Shown: positions 1 through 11,388, numbered from the stretch's first letter. The stretch: DNA of 64,000 bases from Nocardioides phosphati (GCF_014646375.1 NZ_BMNI01000001.1:884407-948406), one strand, 5' to 3'. Notes: generated from the sequence alone by a model not told the origin. Translations and numbers: made by a program.

Positions 1-594
1 GCAGCCGGACAGGGTGTCGGCGTACTCCGTGTCGAGAGCCCGCAGGTCGGTGCGGAGCTTCGCGGCGTTGGCGCTGTAGTCCGCGGCGTGATCGGGGTCG
101 ATCGTGCCGAGCTCCTTCGCGACAGCGTCGCCGAAGGTGGCCAGGCGGATCGGGTCCTGCCAGAAGTGCGGGTCCTCCTCGCCGTGCTCGTGGCCGGTGT
201 GGTTCTCCTCCTCGCCCGGCTCGTCGGCGAGGTGCTCCAGGCCCACCACGTGGGCGGCGTCGACCGACGGTCCCTGGCGGTTGTCGTCGACCGCCTTGTC
301 GACGGCCGTCTGGAAGTGGCGCTCGAAGAGGACCAGGTCGGCGTCGCTGACCCTGGCGACCTGGTCGAAGGAGAGCTGCAGGTCGTGCGGCTCCATGCCG
401 GGCTGGGTCAGGTTGGTGACGTCAGCCTGATCGCCCGCGATGCGCTCGGCGGCGTACTGCAGCGGGTAGAACGCCGCGACGACCTGCAGCTTGCCGTCGT
501 CCTGCGCGGACGGCGCGCCGCACGCGGTGAAAGCGACGCCCGCGAGAGCGGTGCTGACAGTGAGGGCGGCGGTCCGTGCGACAGGCTTGAGCAT
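1..594 (-). CDS. znuA: Zinc ABC transporter substrate-binding lipoprotein (ZnuA/AdcA family), 3' end outside window
   Basis: Periplasm-side metal-binding protein that captures Zn2+ for an ABC importer. Translating the minus strand from the ATG at 594 gives 198 residues and runs off the window. The N-terminus has a hydrophobic signal with a lipobox ending FTAC-G. The body reads QVVAAFYPLQYAAERI, then NLTQPGMEPHDLQLS (the first metal-ligand His region), and residues about 127-148 form a His/Glu-rich loop (HTGHEHGEEDPHFW), all hallmarks of cluster 9 zinc-binding proteins. The start codon lies inside a Zur-type box, so transcription is probably leaderless or starts very close by and zinc-repressed. 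The partner permease and ATPase should lie left of base 1. Manganese specificity is an alternative but the His loop favours zinc. Confidence 0.92.
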   Translation of the reverse strand, partial: MLKPVARTAALTVSTALAGVAFTACGAPSAQDDGKLQVVAAFYPLQYAAERIAGDQADVTNLTQPGMEPHDLQLSFDQVARVSDADLVLFERHFQTAVDKAVDDNRQGPSVDAAHVVGLEHLADEPGEEENHTGHEHGEEDPHFWQDPIRLATFGDAVAKELGTIDPDHAADYSANAAKLRTDLRALDTEYADTLSGC

Positions 595-630
595 GAGAAC
601 GATTCTCAATCACTTGAGAATGATTGTCAA
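594..630. promoter_or_regulatory. Two tandem Zur-type operator boxes
   Basis: A perfect 15-bp palindrome TGAGAACGATTCTCA (594-608) is followed by TTGAGAATGATTGTCAA (614-630). Both match the TGAnAAnGATTnTCA pattern known for zinc-uptake regulator sites. They sit between the divergent zinc-binding lipoprotein and YibE/F genes, the first overlapping the lipoprotein start codon. The match is seen directly; control by Zur is inferred from known sites. Confidence 0.85.
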
Positions 631-679
631 GAACGTGCCCGGCGCGGTCGCTGCCCACACGCGTGGGATCCTTCCTCCC

Positions 680-1915
680 ATGGGAGACCACAGCGGCCAC
701 GGTCATGGCCACGGGCACAGTCACGACCCCGCGGCATTTGCCGGAGTCCGCACGTCGAGCCTGCCGCGCAACGCGGTGCTGGGGCTGCTCGTCCTCGTCG
801 CGGTCGCGACGGTCATCGGCCTGGTCACCCTGTGGCCTGACGGCAAGCGCCCCCACGCGGAGTACGCCGCCACCGGCGTCAGCTATCCGGTGGCGACCGT
901 CGTCAGCGCGCACGATCCGTGCCCCGTCATCGACCCCAACGCCGACCCGTCCGGTACCCCGGAGATGCCCAAGGGCTGCGACGGGCTCACGGTCAAGCTC
1001 GCCGACGGCACGCGTGTCGACGTGCAGGCCGAGCCGGGCGCGGTCCGTTCGGGCCTGCGCAAGGGTGATCGCGTGACCCTGGCGAAGGTGCCCGGGGCCG
1101 AGGGCGGCGCGGTCTACTCCTACTTCGGCACCCAGCGGAAGGCTCCGGTCGGCCTGCTGCTGGCGGCGTTCGTGCTGGTGGTGGTGGCGGTGGCCCGCAA
1201 GCGCGGGGCGCTCGCCCTCGTCGGCCTCGGCGTCGCGGCGACGGTCGTCGGCGGCTGGATGGTCCCGTCGCTGCTGGAGGGCCACTCGCCGGTCGGCGTC
1301 GCCCTCACCGCGAGCGCGGCGATCATGTTCGCCGTCCTGTACGCCGCCCACGGCATCTCCATGCGCACCAGCACCGCCCTCGCCGGCACCCTCGTCGGCC
1401 TCGGCATCACCGCGCTGCTCGGTCAGCTGGCGAGCGGCTGGGCGCGGCTCAGCGGCCTGGGTGCCGAGGCATCCGACCCGCTGCGAACGTTCGCCGGCGA
1501 CCTCGACTTCCGCGGCCTCCTCGTCGCCGCGATCATCGTGGCCGGCCTCGGCGTGCTCAACGACGTGACGATCACCCAGTCCTCCGCCGTGTGGGAGCTG
1601 CGTGCCGCGTCCGAGACGATGAGCCGCCGCGAGCTCTACACCAGCGCGATGCGCATCGGGCGCGACCACATCGCCTCGGCGATCTACACGATCGTCTTCG
1701 TGTACGCCGGCACGGCGCTGACGACGCTCCTCTTCGTGGCCCTCTATGACCGCACGCTGCTCGACCTGCTGCTCACCGAGCAGTTCGCCGAGGAGTGCGT
1801 GATGACCCTGTCGTCGAGCATCGGCCTGGTTCTGGCGATGCCTGCGACGACCGTCATCGCGGCGCTGACCGTCAGCGCGCCGCGCTCGCACGGACGCCGC
1901 CGCGCGGCCTGGTGA
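680..1915 (+). CDS. YibE/F-family multi-pass membrane protein with His-rich N-terminus
   Basis: Membrane protein of 411 residues related to the YibE/F family; function unproven, often linked to metal homeostasis. The ATG at 680 begins a metal-binding-looking HSGHGHGHGHSHD stretch, followed by one transmembrane helix (residues about 33-52), an extracytoplasmic domain of about 90 residues containing two Cys, and a C-terminal half of seven or so transmembrane segments including the conserved LNDVTITQSSAVWEL segment. It starts 50 bases after two Zur boxes and diverges from a zinc-uptake lipoprotein, so it is probably zinc-responsive. Longer upstream in-frame starts would run through the operator and were not chosen. 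Confidence 0.85.
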   Translation: MGDHSGHGHGHGHSHDPAAFAGVRTSSLPRNAVLGLLVLVAVATVIGLVTLWPDGKRPHAEYAATGVSYPVATVVSAHDPCPVIDPNADPSGTPEMPKGCDGLTVKLADGTRVDVQAEPGAVRSGLRKGDRVTLAKVPGAEGGAVYSYFGTQRKAPVGLLLAAFVLVVVAVARKRGALALVGLGVAATVVGGWMVPSLLEGHSPVGVALTASAAIMFAVLYAAHGISMRTSTALAGTLVGLGITALLGQLASGWARLSGLGAEASDPLRTFAGDLDFRGLLVAAIIVAGLGVLNDVTITQSSAVWELRAASETMSRRELYTSAMRIGRDHIASAIYTIVFVYAGTALTTLLFVALYDRTLLDLLLTEQFAEECVMTLSSSIGLVLAMPATTVIAALTVSAPRSHGRRRAAW

Positions 1916-1930
1916 GCACGCGGGGGTGAC

Positions 1931-2482
1931 TCAGGTGGCCAGGATGCTGGTCAGCTGGCGCGCCACCCGGTCGAGCGGCTCCGTGCTGCTCTGGGCGCGG
2001 GAGAGGATGAGCGCGCCCTCGATCGCGGCGACCGTCAGGCCGGCCCTGTCGGCGGCGAGGTCGGGGGCGATGCCGCGAGCAGTCAGCGCCTGCGTGATCT
2101 GCTCCTGCCAGCGGCCGAACGCCCGTCCGGCCCGGGCGCGAGCCTCGGACGTCTCGGCCGGGGAGATCGCCGCTGCTGCCACCGGGCAACCGTCGGTGAA
2201 GTCGTGCCGGGTCAGCGACTGCTTCCAGTAGTCGACGAACCGCGTGATCGCGTGCGCGGGATCGCCCTTCTCCATCAGGTCCGCCAGGAGCCGCCCGATG
2301 AAGTCGCCCGCCATCGCCGTGGCTGCGTCCGCCAGCTCGGCCTTTCCTCCCGGGAAGTGGTGGTAGATGGACCCTCGGGGCGCCTTCGCGTGGTCGACCA
2401 CGTCACGCAGCGACGTCGCTGCGACGCCGCGCTCGCGGAAGAGCGCCGCGGCGCTGGCCACCATCGCCTCGCGGGTGCTCAT
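1931..2482 (-). CDS. TetR/AcrR-family transcriptional regulator
   Basis: DNA-binding repressor of 183 residues. The N-terminal HTH reads FRERGVAATSLRDVVDHAKAPRGSIYHHF, the classic TetR signature; the rest is the helical ligand domain. The ATG at 2482 overlaps the stop of the upstream oxidoreductase as ATGA, so the two are translationally coupled with the regulator second in the operon. An inverted repeat in front of the oxidoreductase (4945-4962) is the obvious target. The ligand cannot be read from sequence. Confidence 0.9.
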   Translation of the reverse strand: MSTREAMVASAAALFRERGVAATSLRDVVDHAKAPRGSIYHHFPGGKAELADAATAMAGDFIGRLLADLMEKGDPAHAITRFVDYWKQSLTRHDFTDGCPVAAAAISPAETSEARARAGRAFGRWQEQITQALTARGIAPDLAADRAGLTVAAIEGALILSRAQSSTEPLDRVARQLTSILAT

Positions 2483-4920
2483 CCCACAGGCTCCAGCCGG
2501 GCAGGGACGTACTTGTGCCACGGCGTACCGGCGAGGAAGTCCTTGTGGTGCAGCGACGTCAGCTCGTTGGGTGCGACACCGGTCGTGCCGTCAGCGTGCT
2601 CGACGCCCAGGCCGTTCGGGAGTGAGACGTGGCCGGGCTGCATCTGGTCGGTCACCTCGACCACAGCGACCGCCGAGCCCTTCTCGGTCACCACGCGCAG
2701 CGAGTCGCCGGTCTCCACGCCGTACGACGCGGCGTCGACCGGCCCGATGCGGAGCGCCCCGTGTGCGTCGCGGCGCCGCCAGGAGGGATCGCGGATGATG
2801 GTGTTGGCAGTGAATGCGCGACGCTCGCCGGCCGAGAGCACCATCGGGAACTCCTCGGTCGTCCACGTGCTCGGCGCGGTCTTCAACGCCCGGAGGTGCT
2901 CGAGCAGCTCGGGTACCTCGAGCGTGAACCGCTGGTCCGGGCGGCGCGTGTAGCTCCAGGCGTCGTGGTAGTCGTCCACCGTGAAGGCGACGGCCTCGCC
3001 GGTGAGAATCCGGTCGAAGAGGGCGTTGCCGGGCTCGAACCCGGTTCCGGTGAAGCCGGCGCGCGCGGTCGCGGCCGGGTTGGCCATCGTGCAGAGCTGG
3101 CTGACACCCCACAGCGATGCGGTCCCTCGCGCTCCGTCGGGGAGCACCTCGCCCAGGGTCTCGTGCAGGACGTAGCCGGCCAGTCCCATCAGCTTCGGCT
3201 TCGCTGCGACGGCGGCGAAGAAGGCGATCGCGAACTGCGTTCGCCCCTTGCGGGCGGCGCGGCGCAGCGGCGCGAGCACCGCCTCGTCGACCGCCCCGAG
3301 GCGCCGGATGATCCGGGCGTAGATCTCCGGCTCCGGCAGGGTGCCTGCGAGCGGCGGCATCGTCGGGCGGCGCAGGTGGAAGACGTTCGTCGGGAAGTCG
3401 ACGTTGAAGAACGTGCACTCCCACTTCTCGAACTGGGTGCTCGCGGGCAGGACGTAGTCGGCCTGGCGAGCGGTCTCCGTCATCGCGATGTCGATGACCA
3501 CGCTGAGGTCGACGGCGCGCATCGCCTGCCGGAACGACTCCGAGTCGGCCAGCGAGTGGGCCGGGTTGACGCTGTCGATCCACAGGGCGCGCATGCGCTC
3601 GGGGTGGTCGCCCAGGCACTCCTCGGCGATGGAGTTGCAGGGCACGAGGCCGGCGACGATGCGCGCGCCCGTCACCGGCGTACGACGGTCGGCGGCGGGG
3701 GAGCGCGGCGGGCCGGCCTGGGGAGCCGGGCCGTTCGCGACCGCGGTGACCGGCCCGCGGAGCCGCGTCGCGAGCGGTCCTGCCACCGCGTCGGGCAGGA
3801 AGGCAGGCACGCGGATGGCTGCGGCGCCGACGCCGTCGACGGCTGCGCCCTGGACACGCGAGACGAGGCGCTGCACCGGCGACGTCGGGCGACGGCTGCC
3901 GCCGCCCCCCGGGGCTGCGCCGGCGATCGGCGCGAAGGTCGAGTGCAGGAACATGCCTCCCTGCTTGGCGAAGTTGCCGGTCAGGATCCACAGCATCTTC
4001 TGCATGTACGAGTTGAGGGTGCTGTACGGCGCCTGCTGGACGCCGAGGTCCTCGTAGGTGCACGCACTCTCGGCGGAGGCGATGCGTCGCGCGGCGGTGC
4101 GGATCAGCTCCTCGGGCACGCCGCAGCGCGCGGCGTAGTCGGGGATGTCGACGTCGGCGAAGGCGGCGAGGACCGGGAGCGCGCCGGTCGTGTGGTTGTC
4201 GATGAAGTCGTGGTCGACCAGGTCCTCCTGGACCAGGACTCCGACCATCGCAGCGATGCACCACGCATCTGTGCCGGGCTTCACCTGGAGGTGGATGTCG
4301 GCCATGGCGGCGGTCTCGCTGCGCCGCGGGTCGAGCACGATCATGCAGCGTGCAGGGTCGGCAGCCATCTCCTTGAGGACCGGCCGGGTCCGCGGGAACG
4401 AGTGCGACTGCCACGGGTTCTTGCCGAGGAAGACGACGACCTCGGCGTGCTCGAAGTCGCCCTTGGTGTGGCCCCCGTAGAGCCGCCCGTCGACGTACAT
4501 CTCGCCGGTCTTCTCCTGGGCGAGCGCGTTGGAGCGGTATTTCGCGCCGAGGGCCGCCTGCAGCGACTGGCCGTACGTCGCGCCGAGGTGGTTGCCCTGG
4601 CCGCCACCGCCGTAGAAGAAGATCTTGTCGCCGCCGTGCTCGTCACGGATCGCGGCGAGGCGATCGGAGATCTCGGCGATCGCGGTGTCCCACGAGATCT
4701 CCTCGTAGCTGCCGTCAGGGCGACGGCGCAGGGGAGAGGTCAGCCGCTCGGTGCCGTTCTGGTAGCGGTCGAGGCGCAGCGGCTTCTCGCAGGTGTAGCC
4801 CTCGGAACCCGGGTGGGACTTGTCCCCGCGGATCTTGACGAGGCGGCGGTCCTCGACCTGCACCTCGATCCCGCAGTTGCACTCGCACAGGATGCAGGCG
4901 GACTTCTGCCACTCGGTCAC
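2479..4920 (-). CDS. Molybdopterin-dependent oxidoreductase (formate dehydrogenase / nitrate reductase superfamily)
   Basis: Large bis-MGD enzyme of 813 residues. The N-terminus holds a 4Fe-4S motif, CILCECNC followed about 27 residues later by TCEKP. Downstream are the molybdopterin domains ([31 protein letters not shown]) and the C-terminal MopB-binding barrel ([13 protein letters not shown]). No Tat signal is seen, so it is probably cytoplasmic. Start is GTG at 4920. It is the first gene of a two-gene operon with a TetR regulator. The substrate is not predictable; annotation as formate dehydrogenase would be over-specific. Confidence 0.87.
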   Translation of the reverse strand: MTEWQKSACILCECNCGIEVQVEDRRLVKIRGDKSHPGSEGYTCEKPLRLDRYQNGTERLTSPLRRRPDGSYEEISWDTAIAEISDRLAAIRDEHGGDKIFFYGGGGQGNHLGATYGQSLQAALGAKYRSNALAQEKTGEMYVDGRLYGGHTKGDFEHAEVVVFLGKNPWQSHSFPRTRPVLKEMAADPARCMIVLDPRRSETAAMADIHLQVKPGTDAWCIAAMVGVLVQEDLVDHDFIDNHTTGALPVLAAFADVDIPDYAARCGVPEELIRTAARRIASAESACTYEDLGVQQAPYSTLNSYMQKMLWILTGNFAKQGGMFLHSTFAPIAGAAPGGGGSRRPTSPVQRLVSRVQGAAVDGVGAAAIRVPAFLPDAVAGPLATRLRGPVTAVANGPAPQAGPPRSPAADRRTPVTGARIVAGLVPCNSIAEECLGDHPERMRALWIDSVNPAHSLADSESFRQAMRAVDLSVVIDIAMTETARQADYVLPASTQFEKWECTFFNVDFPTNVFHLRRPTMPPLAGTLPEPEIYARIIRRLGAVDEAVLAPLRRAARKGRTQFAIAFFAAVAAKPKLMGLAGYVLHETLGEVLPDGARGTASLWGVSQLCTMANPAATARAGFTGTGFEPGNALFDRILTGEAVAFTVDDYHDAWSYTRRPDQRFTLEVPELLEHLRALKTAPSTWTTEEFPMVLSAGERRAFTANTIIRDPSWRRRDAHGALRIGPVDAASYGVETGDSLRVVTEKGSAVAVVEVTDQMQPGHVSLPNGLGVEHADGTTGVAPNELTSLHHKDFLAGTPWHKYVPARLEPVG

Positions 4921-4944
4921 GGTGCGCTCCTCGGCGTACGACGA

Positions 4945-4962
4945 TTATGACGACTGTCATAG
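4945..4962. promoter_or_regulatory. Inverted-repeat operator upstream of the oxidoreductase-TetR operon
   Basis: TATGAC-N4-GTCATA inverted repeat about 25 bases upstream of the oxidoreductase GTG, with extra matching GA/TC ends. Spacing and position fit a TetR operator controlling the operon that encodes the regulator. The dyad is seen; the binding partner is inferred. Confidence 0.7.
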
Positions 4963-5012
4963 TCGGCGCATGCGCCGCGCCAGGTCAAGCCCGCGGTGGT
5001 GTCGGCGGAGCG

Positions 5013-6974
5013 TCAGCCGCCGACGTGCACCTGCGGGCGACGGGCCTCGACCGGCTCGGCGCGCCGCAGGATCTCGTGGGTGAGCGGCGGGACGTCGCCC
5101 TCGCCGGCGAGCAGGAAGCGCAGCGCATTGGTGCCGGGGGAGCGTTCGCTCCACTCGAAGTAGACGTGGGGCACCTGGGTGTCCAGGTCGCGCACCTTCA
5201 GCAGGAACGCCGCGATCGTGTTCGGCACCGACGGGCCGCTGGCCCGCAGGATCCGGTGGCGGCCGACCTGGACGCTGGTGACCGTGACCGTGCCGGTGAA
5301 GTCGCTGGCGTCGGTGACCTCGACCTCGAGGAAGATCCGGTCCTCCTCGTCGCCGAGGTGGTTGTCGAGCTGCACGTCGGTCATCTTCGTGTCGTACTCG
5401 TCGTGGTCGCCGGCCTGGAGCTTGTTGGCGATGAACCGGATCGGACGCGGGTCCGCGATCGAGGCGTCGAGCAGGGCACGGGCAGCCTCGTCGATGCGCA
5501 CGTCGTTGATCCGGAGCTCGGTGGCGCGCAGGATCCGGCTCATCACGCTGATCACGAGGATCATCACGACGAAGACCAGCGCGATCAGGAGGCCCTCGGG
5601 GCGGTCGACGATCGTGACACCGATCGTGTAGACGAAGACCGCGCTGACAGCGCCGAAGAAGGCGCCGAGGACGCGGTGCCCGCGCCGCCACTCGGTGAGC
5701 GTCACCGCGACGGCCGCCGAGGTCATCAGCGCGAGCACGCCGGTCGCGTAGGCACCGGCCTGCTCGTCGACGTCGGCGCGGAAGGCGAGTGTCACGACGG
5801 CTGCGATCGCGGCGAAGACGAGGACGAGCGGCCGCGTGAGCCGGGCCCAGTCGGGCGCCATGCCGTAGCGGGGCAGGTAGCGCGGCACGATGTTGAGCAG
5901 GCCCGCCATCGCCGAGGCCCCGGCGAACCACAGGATGCCGATCGTCGAGGCGTCGTACGCCGTGCCGAAGGCCTCGCCGAGCCGCTGGTGCGCGAGGAAG
6001 GCGAGGGCGCGCCCGTTGGCCGGGCCGCCGTCCTCGAACGCCGCGTGCGGGATCAGCACGGTCGTGACCAGCGACGAGCTGAGGAGCAGGACGCTCATGA
6101 TCGCGGCGGCGGCGGTGAGCAGCTTCTTGGCGTTGCGGATGCGCCCCAGCGGCTGTGCGGGGGTGTCGTCGGCGTCGCCCTCGACCAGCGGCATGACGAC
6201 GACACCGGTCTCGAAGCCGGAGAGGCCGAGCGCCAGGGCCGGGAAGACCAGCAGCGAGGCGCCGATGACGCCGAACGGCGCGGAGTGGTCGAGGGTGACG
6301 TTGCCCCACCAGTCGCCGAGCAGCGAGGGGTGACGGACGATCTCGAGGAGCCCGTCGCTGATGACCACGGCGCTGAGGCCCAGGTAGGCCACCACGATGA
6401 CGACAGCGATGCCGATCGCCTCGTTGAAGCCCTTCAGGAAGACCGCGCCGAGCAGCGCGATCAGGCCCAGGGTGCACCAGATCTGGCCTCCCGAGAGCGC
6501 GTCGTGCAGGAAGGGGTTCTCGATCATGTGCGCCGAGGCGTCGGCGGCCGACAGCGTGATGGTGATGACGAAGCCGGTGGCGACGAAGCCGATCAGCGCG
6601 AGGACGAGGAGCTTGCTGGGCCAGTAGGCGAGGAGCCGCTCGAGCATGGAGAGCGAGCCGTCGCCGTGCGGGCTCTCGGCCGCCACCCGGCGGTACATCG
6701 GCAGTGCGCCGAAGAGCGTGATCAGCACCAGCACGAGCGTGGCGATGGGGGAGAGGGCGCCTGCCGCGAGGGCGGCGATGCCGGGCTGGTAGCCGAGGGT
6801 CGAGAAGTAGTCGACGCCGGTGAGGCACATGACCTTCCACCAGGCCTGCGTGTGGTGCTGCTGCGCGACGTCGGCCTCGCGCTCGTAGAAGCCCTCGGGC
6901 TCGGGGCGGTCGCCCGCGAAGAGCCAGTCACGCAGGGCGCTCGGCTCGGGCCCCCGCGATGGTGCAGTCGTCAT
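5013..6974 (-). CDS. APC-superfamily amino acid permease with C-terminal cytoplasmic domain
   Basis: Multi-pass transporter of 653 residues. Residues about 55-490 hold around twelve hydrophobic helices, with the first-helix signature [20 protein letters not shown] and a glycine-rich [14 protein letters not shown] segment. The last 160 residues are soluble ([24 protein letters not shown] onward). ATG at 6974 has AGGGTG upstream; a GTG at 6983 is possible. Substrate unknown. Divergent from glyS. Confidence 0.82.
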   Translation of the reverse strand: MTTAPSRGPEPSALRDWLFAGDRPEPEGFYEREADVAQQHHTQAWWKVMCLTGVDYFSTLGYQPGIAALAAGALSPIATLVLVLITLFGALPMYRRVAAESPHGDGSLSMLERLLAYWPSKLLVLALIGFVATGFVITITLSAADASAHMIENPFLHDALSGGQIWCTLGLIALLGAVFLKGFNEAIGIAVVIVVAYLGLSAVVISDGLLEIVRHPSLLGDWWGNVTLDHSAPFGVIGASLLVFPALALGLSGFETGVVVMPLVEGDADDTPAQPLGRIRNAKKLLTAAAAIMSVLLLSSSLVTTVLIPHAAFEDGGPANGRALAFLAHQRLGEAFGTAYDASTIGILWFAGASAMAGLLNIVPRYLPRYGMAPDWARLTRPLVLVFAAIAAVVTLAFRADVDEQAGAYATGVLALMTSAAVAVTLTEWRRGHRVLGAFFGAVSAVFVYTIGVTIVDRPEGLLIALVFVVMILVISVMSRILRATELRINDVRIDEAARALLDASIADPRPIRFIANKLQAGDHDEYDTKMTDVQLDNHLGDEEDRIFLEVEVTDASDFTGTVTVTSVQVGRHRILRASGPSVPNTIAAFLLKVRDLDTQVPHVYFEWSERSPGTNALRFLLAGEGDVPPLTHEILRRAEPVEARRPQVHVGG

Positions 6975-7079
6975 GGCAGGCACCCTAAGTGCCCGGGCGG
7001 TCGGCGCCGGTCACCGGCTCGGTACTCTTCTGCGGCACGAGCCGGCAGCCAGCCGGCCCGAGATCTTCAGGAGCGCCCC

Positions 7080-8480
<1,401 letters not shown>

Positions 8481-8505
8481 GCGGCCCCGGGTGCACAATG
8501 CGCCC

Positions 8506-9180
8506 ATGACCTCTCGCGGAAACCGTCGCTTCCTCGCTGGCTCTGCCGCCGTCCTGGCGCTCACCCTCGCCCTCTCCGGGTGTGGGGGAGAGAAGAAGGA
8601 GAAGGCCGAGCCGACGGTGAAGCCGACGGTCACCGCGGGCGTCACGCTGACCCCGAGCGGCTCGAAGCTCGAGCTGGGCGAGGCGGCGACGATGACCTGG
8701 GCGCCCGACCAGAACACCAAGGGGCTCGTCTCGGTGGCGGTCGAGAAGATCGTGGCCGGCAGCCCCAAGGACGTCGCCCGGATCAAGATCACGCCGAAGC
8801 CGGAGCACCCGCACCTCTACTACGTGACCGTGAAGATCACGAACCTCGGCAAGGTGAACCTCGGTGGCGTTCCTGCCGCACGGCTCCCGCTCTTCCTCGA
8901 CGAGGGCACCAACCTGCTCAACCCGCCGGCCGACCTGCGCGCCGACATGAAGTTCGCCAAGTGCCCGCTCGGCGTCCTGCCGAAGAAGTTCCAGAAGGGC
9001 GCCACGGCGACCGTCTGCCTGGTCTACGTGCCGTCCGGCGACGTCAAGCAGATGATCCTGCAGCCGGCGGCGGGCGACCAGATCACCTGGCCGGGCGAGG
9101 TCACCACGCCCAGCCCGTCGCCGTCGCCGAAGAAGAAGGCGAAGAAGGTCGCGCCGAAGCCGACCGCGTCCAAGGGCTGA
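8506..9180 (+). CDS. Putative secreted lipoprotein
   Basis: 224 residues with a twin-Arg-free signal peptide and lipobox LSGC (Cys about residue 27), a Lys/Glu-rich linker, a beta-rich domain (residues about 40-200) of the kind seen in DUF4352-like lipoproteins, and a low-complexity tail of Ser/Pro then Lys/Ala. ATG at 8506 is preferred over GTG at 8491. Anchored to the outer face of the membrane; function unknown. Confidence 0.8.
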   Translation: MTSRGNRRFLAGSAAVLALTLALSGCGGEKKEKAEPTVKPTVTAGVTLTPSGSKLELGEAATMTWAPDQNTKGLVSVAVEKIVAGSPKDVARIKITPKPEHPHLYYVTVKITNLGKVNLGGVPAARLPLFLDEGTNLLNPPADLRADMKFAKCPLGVLPKKFQKGATATVCLVYVPSGDVKQMILQPAAGDQITWPGEVTTPSPSPSPKKKAKKVAPKPTASKG

Positions 9181-9217
9181 CCCCGGGCAGGCTCACGTGA
9201 CCTGAGACAATCGGGTC

Positions 9218-10360
9218 ATGTCCTCCCTGCCCACCCACCTGCAGCTCGGGTCCCTCCGCGTCGACACCCCCGTGGTGCTCGCGCCGATGGCGGGCATCAC
9301 CAACGCGGCGTACCGCCGGCTCTGCGCGGAGCAGGGCGCCGGCCTCTACGTGTGCGAGATGATCACGTCGCGTGGGCTCGTCGAGGGCGACGAGACCACG
9401 AAGAAGATGCTCACCTTCGACGAGCTCGAGACCGTGCGGTCGGTGCAGCTGTACGGCACCGACCCGGTCTACGTCGGCAAGGCCGCCGAGATCCTCTGCG
9501 CGGAGTACGGCGTCGCGCACATCGACCTCAACTTCGGGTGTCCCGTGCCGAAGGTGACCCGCAAGGGCGGCGGTGGCGCCCTGCCGTGGAAGCGCAACCT
9601 GCTGGGCGAGATCCTCGAGAAGGCGGTCTCGGCGGCGGCGCCCTACGGCGTGCCGGTGACGATGAAGACCCGCAAGGGCATCGACGCCGACCACTTGACC
9701 TTCATGGATGCCGGGCGCATCGCGCAGGAGAGCGGCTGTGCCGCGATCGCGCTGCACGGCCGCACGGTCGAGCAGGCCTACTCCGGTGAGGCCGACTGGG
9801 CGGCGATCGCCGAGCTCAAGGCGAGCCTCGACCACATCCCGGTGCTCGGCAACGGCGACATCTGGGAGGCGGCCGACGCCGTGCGGATGGTCGAGGAGAC
9901 CGGCGTCGACGGTGTCGTCGTCGGCCGCGGCTGCCTCGGCCGCCCCTGGCTCTTCCGCGACCTCGCCGCGGCGTTCACCGGCGAGCAGGTCGCGACGCTG
10001 CCGGACCTCGGCGAGGTGAGCGCGATGCTGCGCCGCCACGCCGAGCTGCTCGTCGAGCACATGGGGGAGGAGCGGGGCTGCAAGGAGATCCGCAAGCACA
10101 TCACGTGGTACCTCAAGGGCTTCCCGGCGGGCGGCGAGCTGCGCCACCGGCTGGCCCTCGTCGACACCCTCGCCGACCTCGACGCCCTGATCGCCGAGCT
10201 CGACCCGACGGCGCCGTTCCCCGTCCAGGAGCTGGGTACGCCGCGTGGTCGCCAGGGTGCCCCGCGCAAGCGCGTCGTGCTGCCCGAGGGGTGGCTCGAC
10301 GACACCGATGGCCACGGCTGCGTGATCGCCGAGGACGCCCACGACACCACCGGCGGGTGA
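9218..10360 (+). CDS. dusB: tRNA dihydrouridine synthase (DusB type)
   Basis: FMN enzyme reducing uridines in tRNA D-loops. 380 residues with LAPMAGITNAAYRRLC near the N-terminus, the catalytic Cys in HIDLNFGCPVPKV (about C108) followed by the GGGGALP loop, VTMKTRKG, HGRTVEQAYSG and the phosphate-binding GNGDIWEA and VVVGRGCLGRPW motifs. The start follows a 37-base gap after the lipoprotein gene. Confidence 0.96.
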   Translation: MSSLPTHLQLGSLRVDTPVVLAPMAGITNAAYRRLCAEQGAGLYVCEMITSRGLVEGDETTKKMLTFDELETVRSVQLYGTDPVYVGKAAEILCAEYGVAHIDLNFGCPVPKVTRKGGGGALPWKRNLLGEILEKAVSAAAPYGVPVTMKTRKGIDADHLTFMDAGRIAQESGCAAIALHGRTVEQAYSGEADWAAIAELKASLDHIPVLGNGDIWEAADAVRMVEETGVDGVVVGRGCLGRPWLFRDLAAAFTGEQVATLPDLGEVSAMLRRHAELLVEHMGEERGCKEIRKHITWYLKGFPAGGELRHRLALVDTLADLDALIAELDPTAPFPVQELGTPRGRQGAPRKRVVLPEGWLDDTDGHGCVIAEDAHDTTGG

Positions 10361-10493
10361 CCGGCATCACCGTTTCGATGTGAGCCAGCATGCTGCTAAC
10401 TGGTAGCAAGCATGATGAACTGGACACCGGGTCGCCCACAGGCGGCCCTGTTGCATGAACCAGCCCATGCCCCCGAGCTAAGGACGTAGCGCC
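10361..10493 (+). other. Untranslated leader with a stem-loop
   Basis: Between dus and a secreted-protein gene. It contains GGGTCGCC (10429-10436), a four-base loop and GGCGGCCC (10441-10448), an 8-bp stem with one G-T pair, and AAGGA at 10480-10484 as the ribosome binding site. It resembles the long leaders that actinobacteria place before cell-wall hydrolase genes, but the conserved blocks of the cyclic-di-AMP riboswitch were not recognised. Confidence 0.4.
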
Positions 10494-11366
10494 GTGGCCG
10501 ACAGCCACCAGCGGAGCCCGATTGCCCGCATGAACCCCTTCGGACGTCGCATCTCCGGCCGTGCCGTGAAGATCGCCGCCCCCCTCGCCCTCGTGGCGAC
10601 CCTCGCACCCGTCGGCATCGGGGTGGTCGCCGGTGGCGGCGGCGTCGCCCCTGCGTCCGCCGACCTCGGTGGCGCCTTCTCCGCCGCGAGCGGCCCGGCG
10701 CCCAGCCGCGCGCCGCAGGTCTCCCGCAGCGTGCCGCGCGTGGCGTGGACCAAGGACGAGCTCGCGCGTCAGGCGACGGCGCGCGCCGTCAGGAACGCCC
10801 ACGTCCGCCTGTGGACGACCGACGACCTCACGCTCTGGTCGCTCCCCGGCGACCAGGCCGAGAAGCTCGGCACGGTGAAGGCCGCCACCTCCGTGCTGGT
10901 CACGGGCCGCGAGCGCTTCGGCCGGGTCGAGATCCTCCGCGACCGCCAGCCGCGCTGGGTCAAGGAAGGCAACCTCTCCGCGACCAAGCCGATCGTCGCC
11001 GCGGGTGGCCTCTCGATGGCGCCCTGCGCCGCGACGGGCGGCAGCGACCTCGGCCTGACCCGCGACGCGACGTACACCCTGCGCTCGCTGTGCGCGGCGT
11101 TCCCGCAGATCTCGACGTACGGCGGTCGGGACGGCCACGGCGAGCACGTCGACGGCTCCTCGATCGACGCGATGATCGACCCGTCCAACACCACGCTCGG
11201 CTATGCGGTCGTCGACTTCCTGCTCGCCCACGCGAGCGAGCTCAACCTCAACGACATCATCTACCGCCAGCGCATCTGGCAGCCCGGCGTCGGCTGGAAG
11301 CCGATGTCGGACCGTGGCTCGATCACCGCGAACCACTACGACCACGTCCACGTGCGGACCAACTGA
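10494..11366 (+). CDS. Secreted protein with SH3-like segment and peptidase-like C-terminus
   Basis: 290 residues. A signal region (about 24-55) ends ASADLGG. A middle segment (about 98-155, VRLWTTDDLTLWSLPGDQAEKLG) resembles a bacterial SH3 cell-wall domain. The C-terminal part (TYGGRDGHGEHVDGSSIDAMI and ending HYDHVHVRTN) carries His/Asp motifs like those of M15-type or related cell-wall peptidase domains. GTG at 10494 follows AAGGA by nine bases; ATG at 10530 is the alternative. Probably acts on or binds peptidoglycan; the enzymatic role is inference. Confidence 0.72.
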   Translation: MADSHQRSPIARMNPFGRRISGRAVKIAAPLALVATLAPVGIGVVAGGGGVAPASADLGGAFSAASGPAPSRAPQVSRSVPRVAWTKDELARQATARAVRNAHVRLWTTDDLTLWSLPGDQAEKLGTVKAATSVLVTGRERFGRVEILRDRQPRWVKEGNLSATKPIVAAGGLSMAPCAATGGSDLGLTRDATYTLRSLCAAFPQISTYGGRDGHGEHVDGSSIDAMIDPSNTTLGYAVVDFLLAHASELNLNDIIYRQRIWQPGVGWKPMSDRGSITANHYDHVHVRTN

Positions 11367-11388
11367 GCGCGTGACACGCTGATCGACG

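Noticed and set aside
4947..7079. Long plus-strand open frame ahead of glyS
   Set aside because: It is antisense to the APC permease with high-GC shadow composition; the ribosome site at 7069 and family length fix the glyS start at 7080.
10361..10493. Cyclic-di-AMP (ydaO) riboswitch
   Set aside because: Location fits but the conserved sequence blocks could not be recognised; kept only as a stem-loop.
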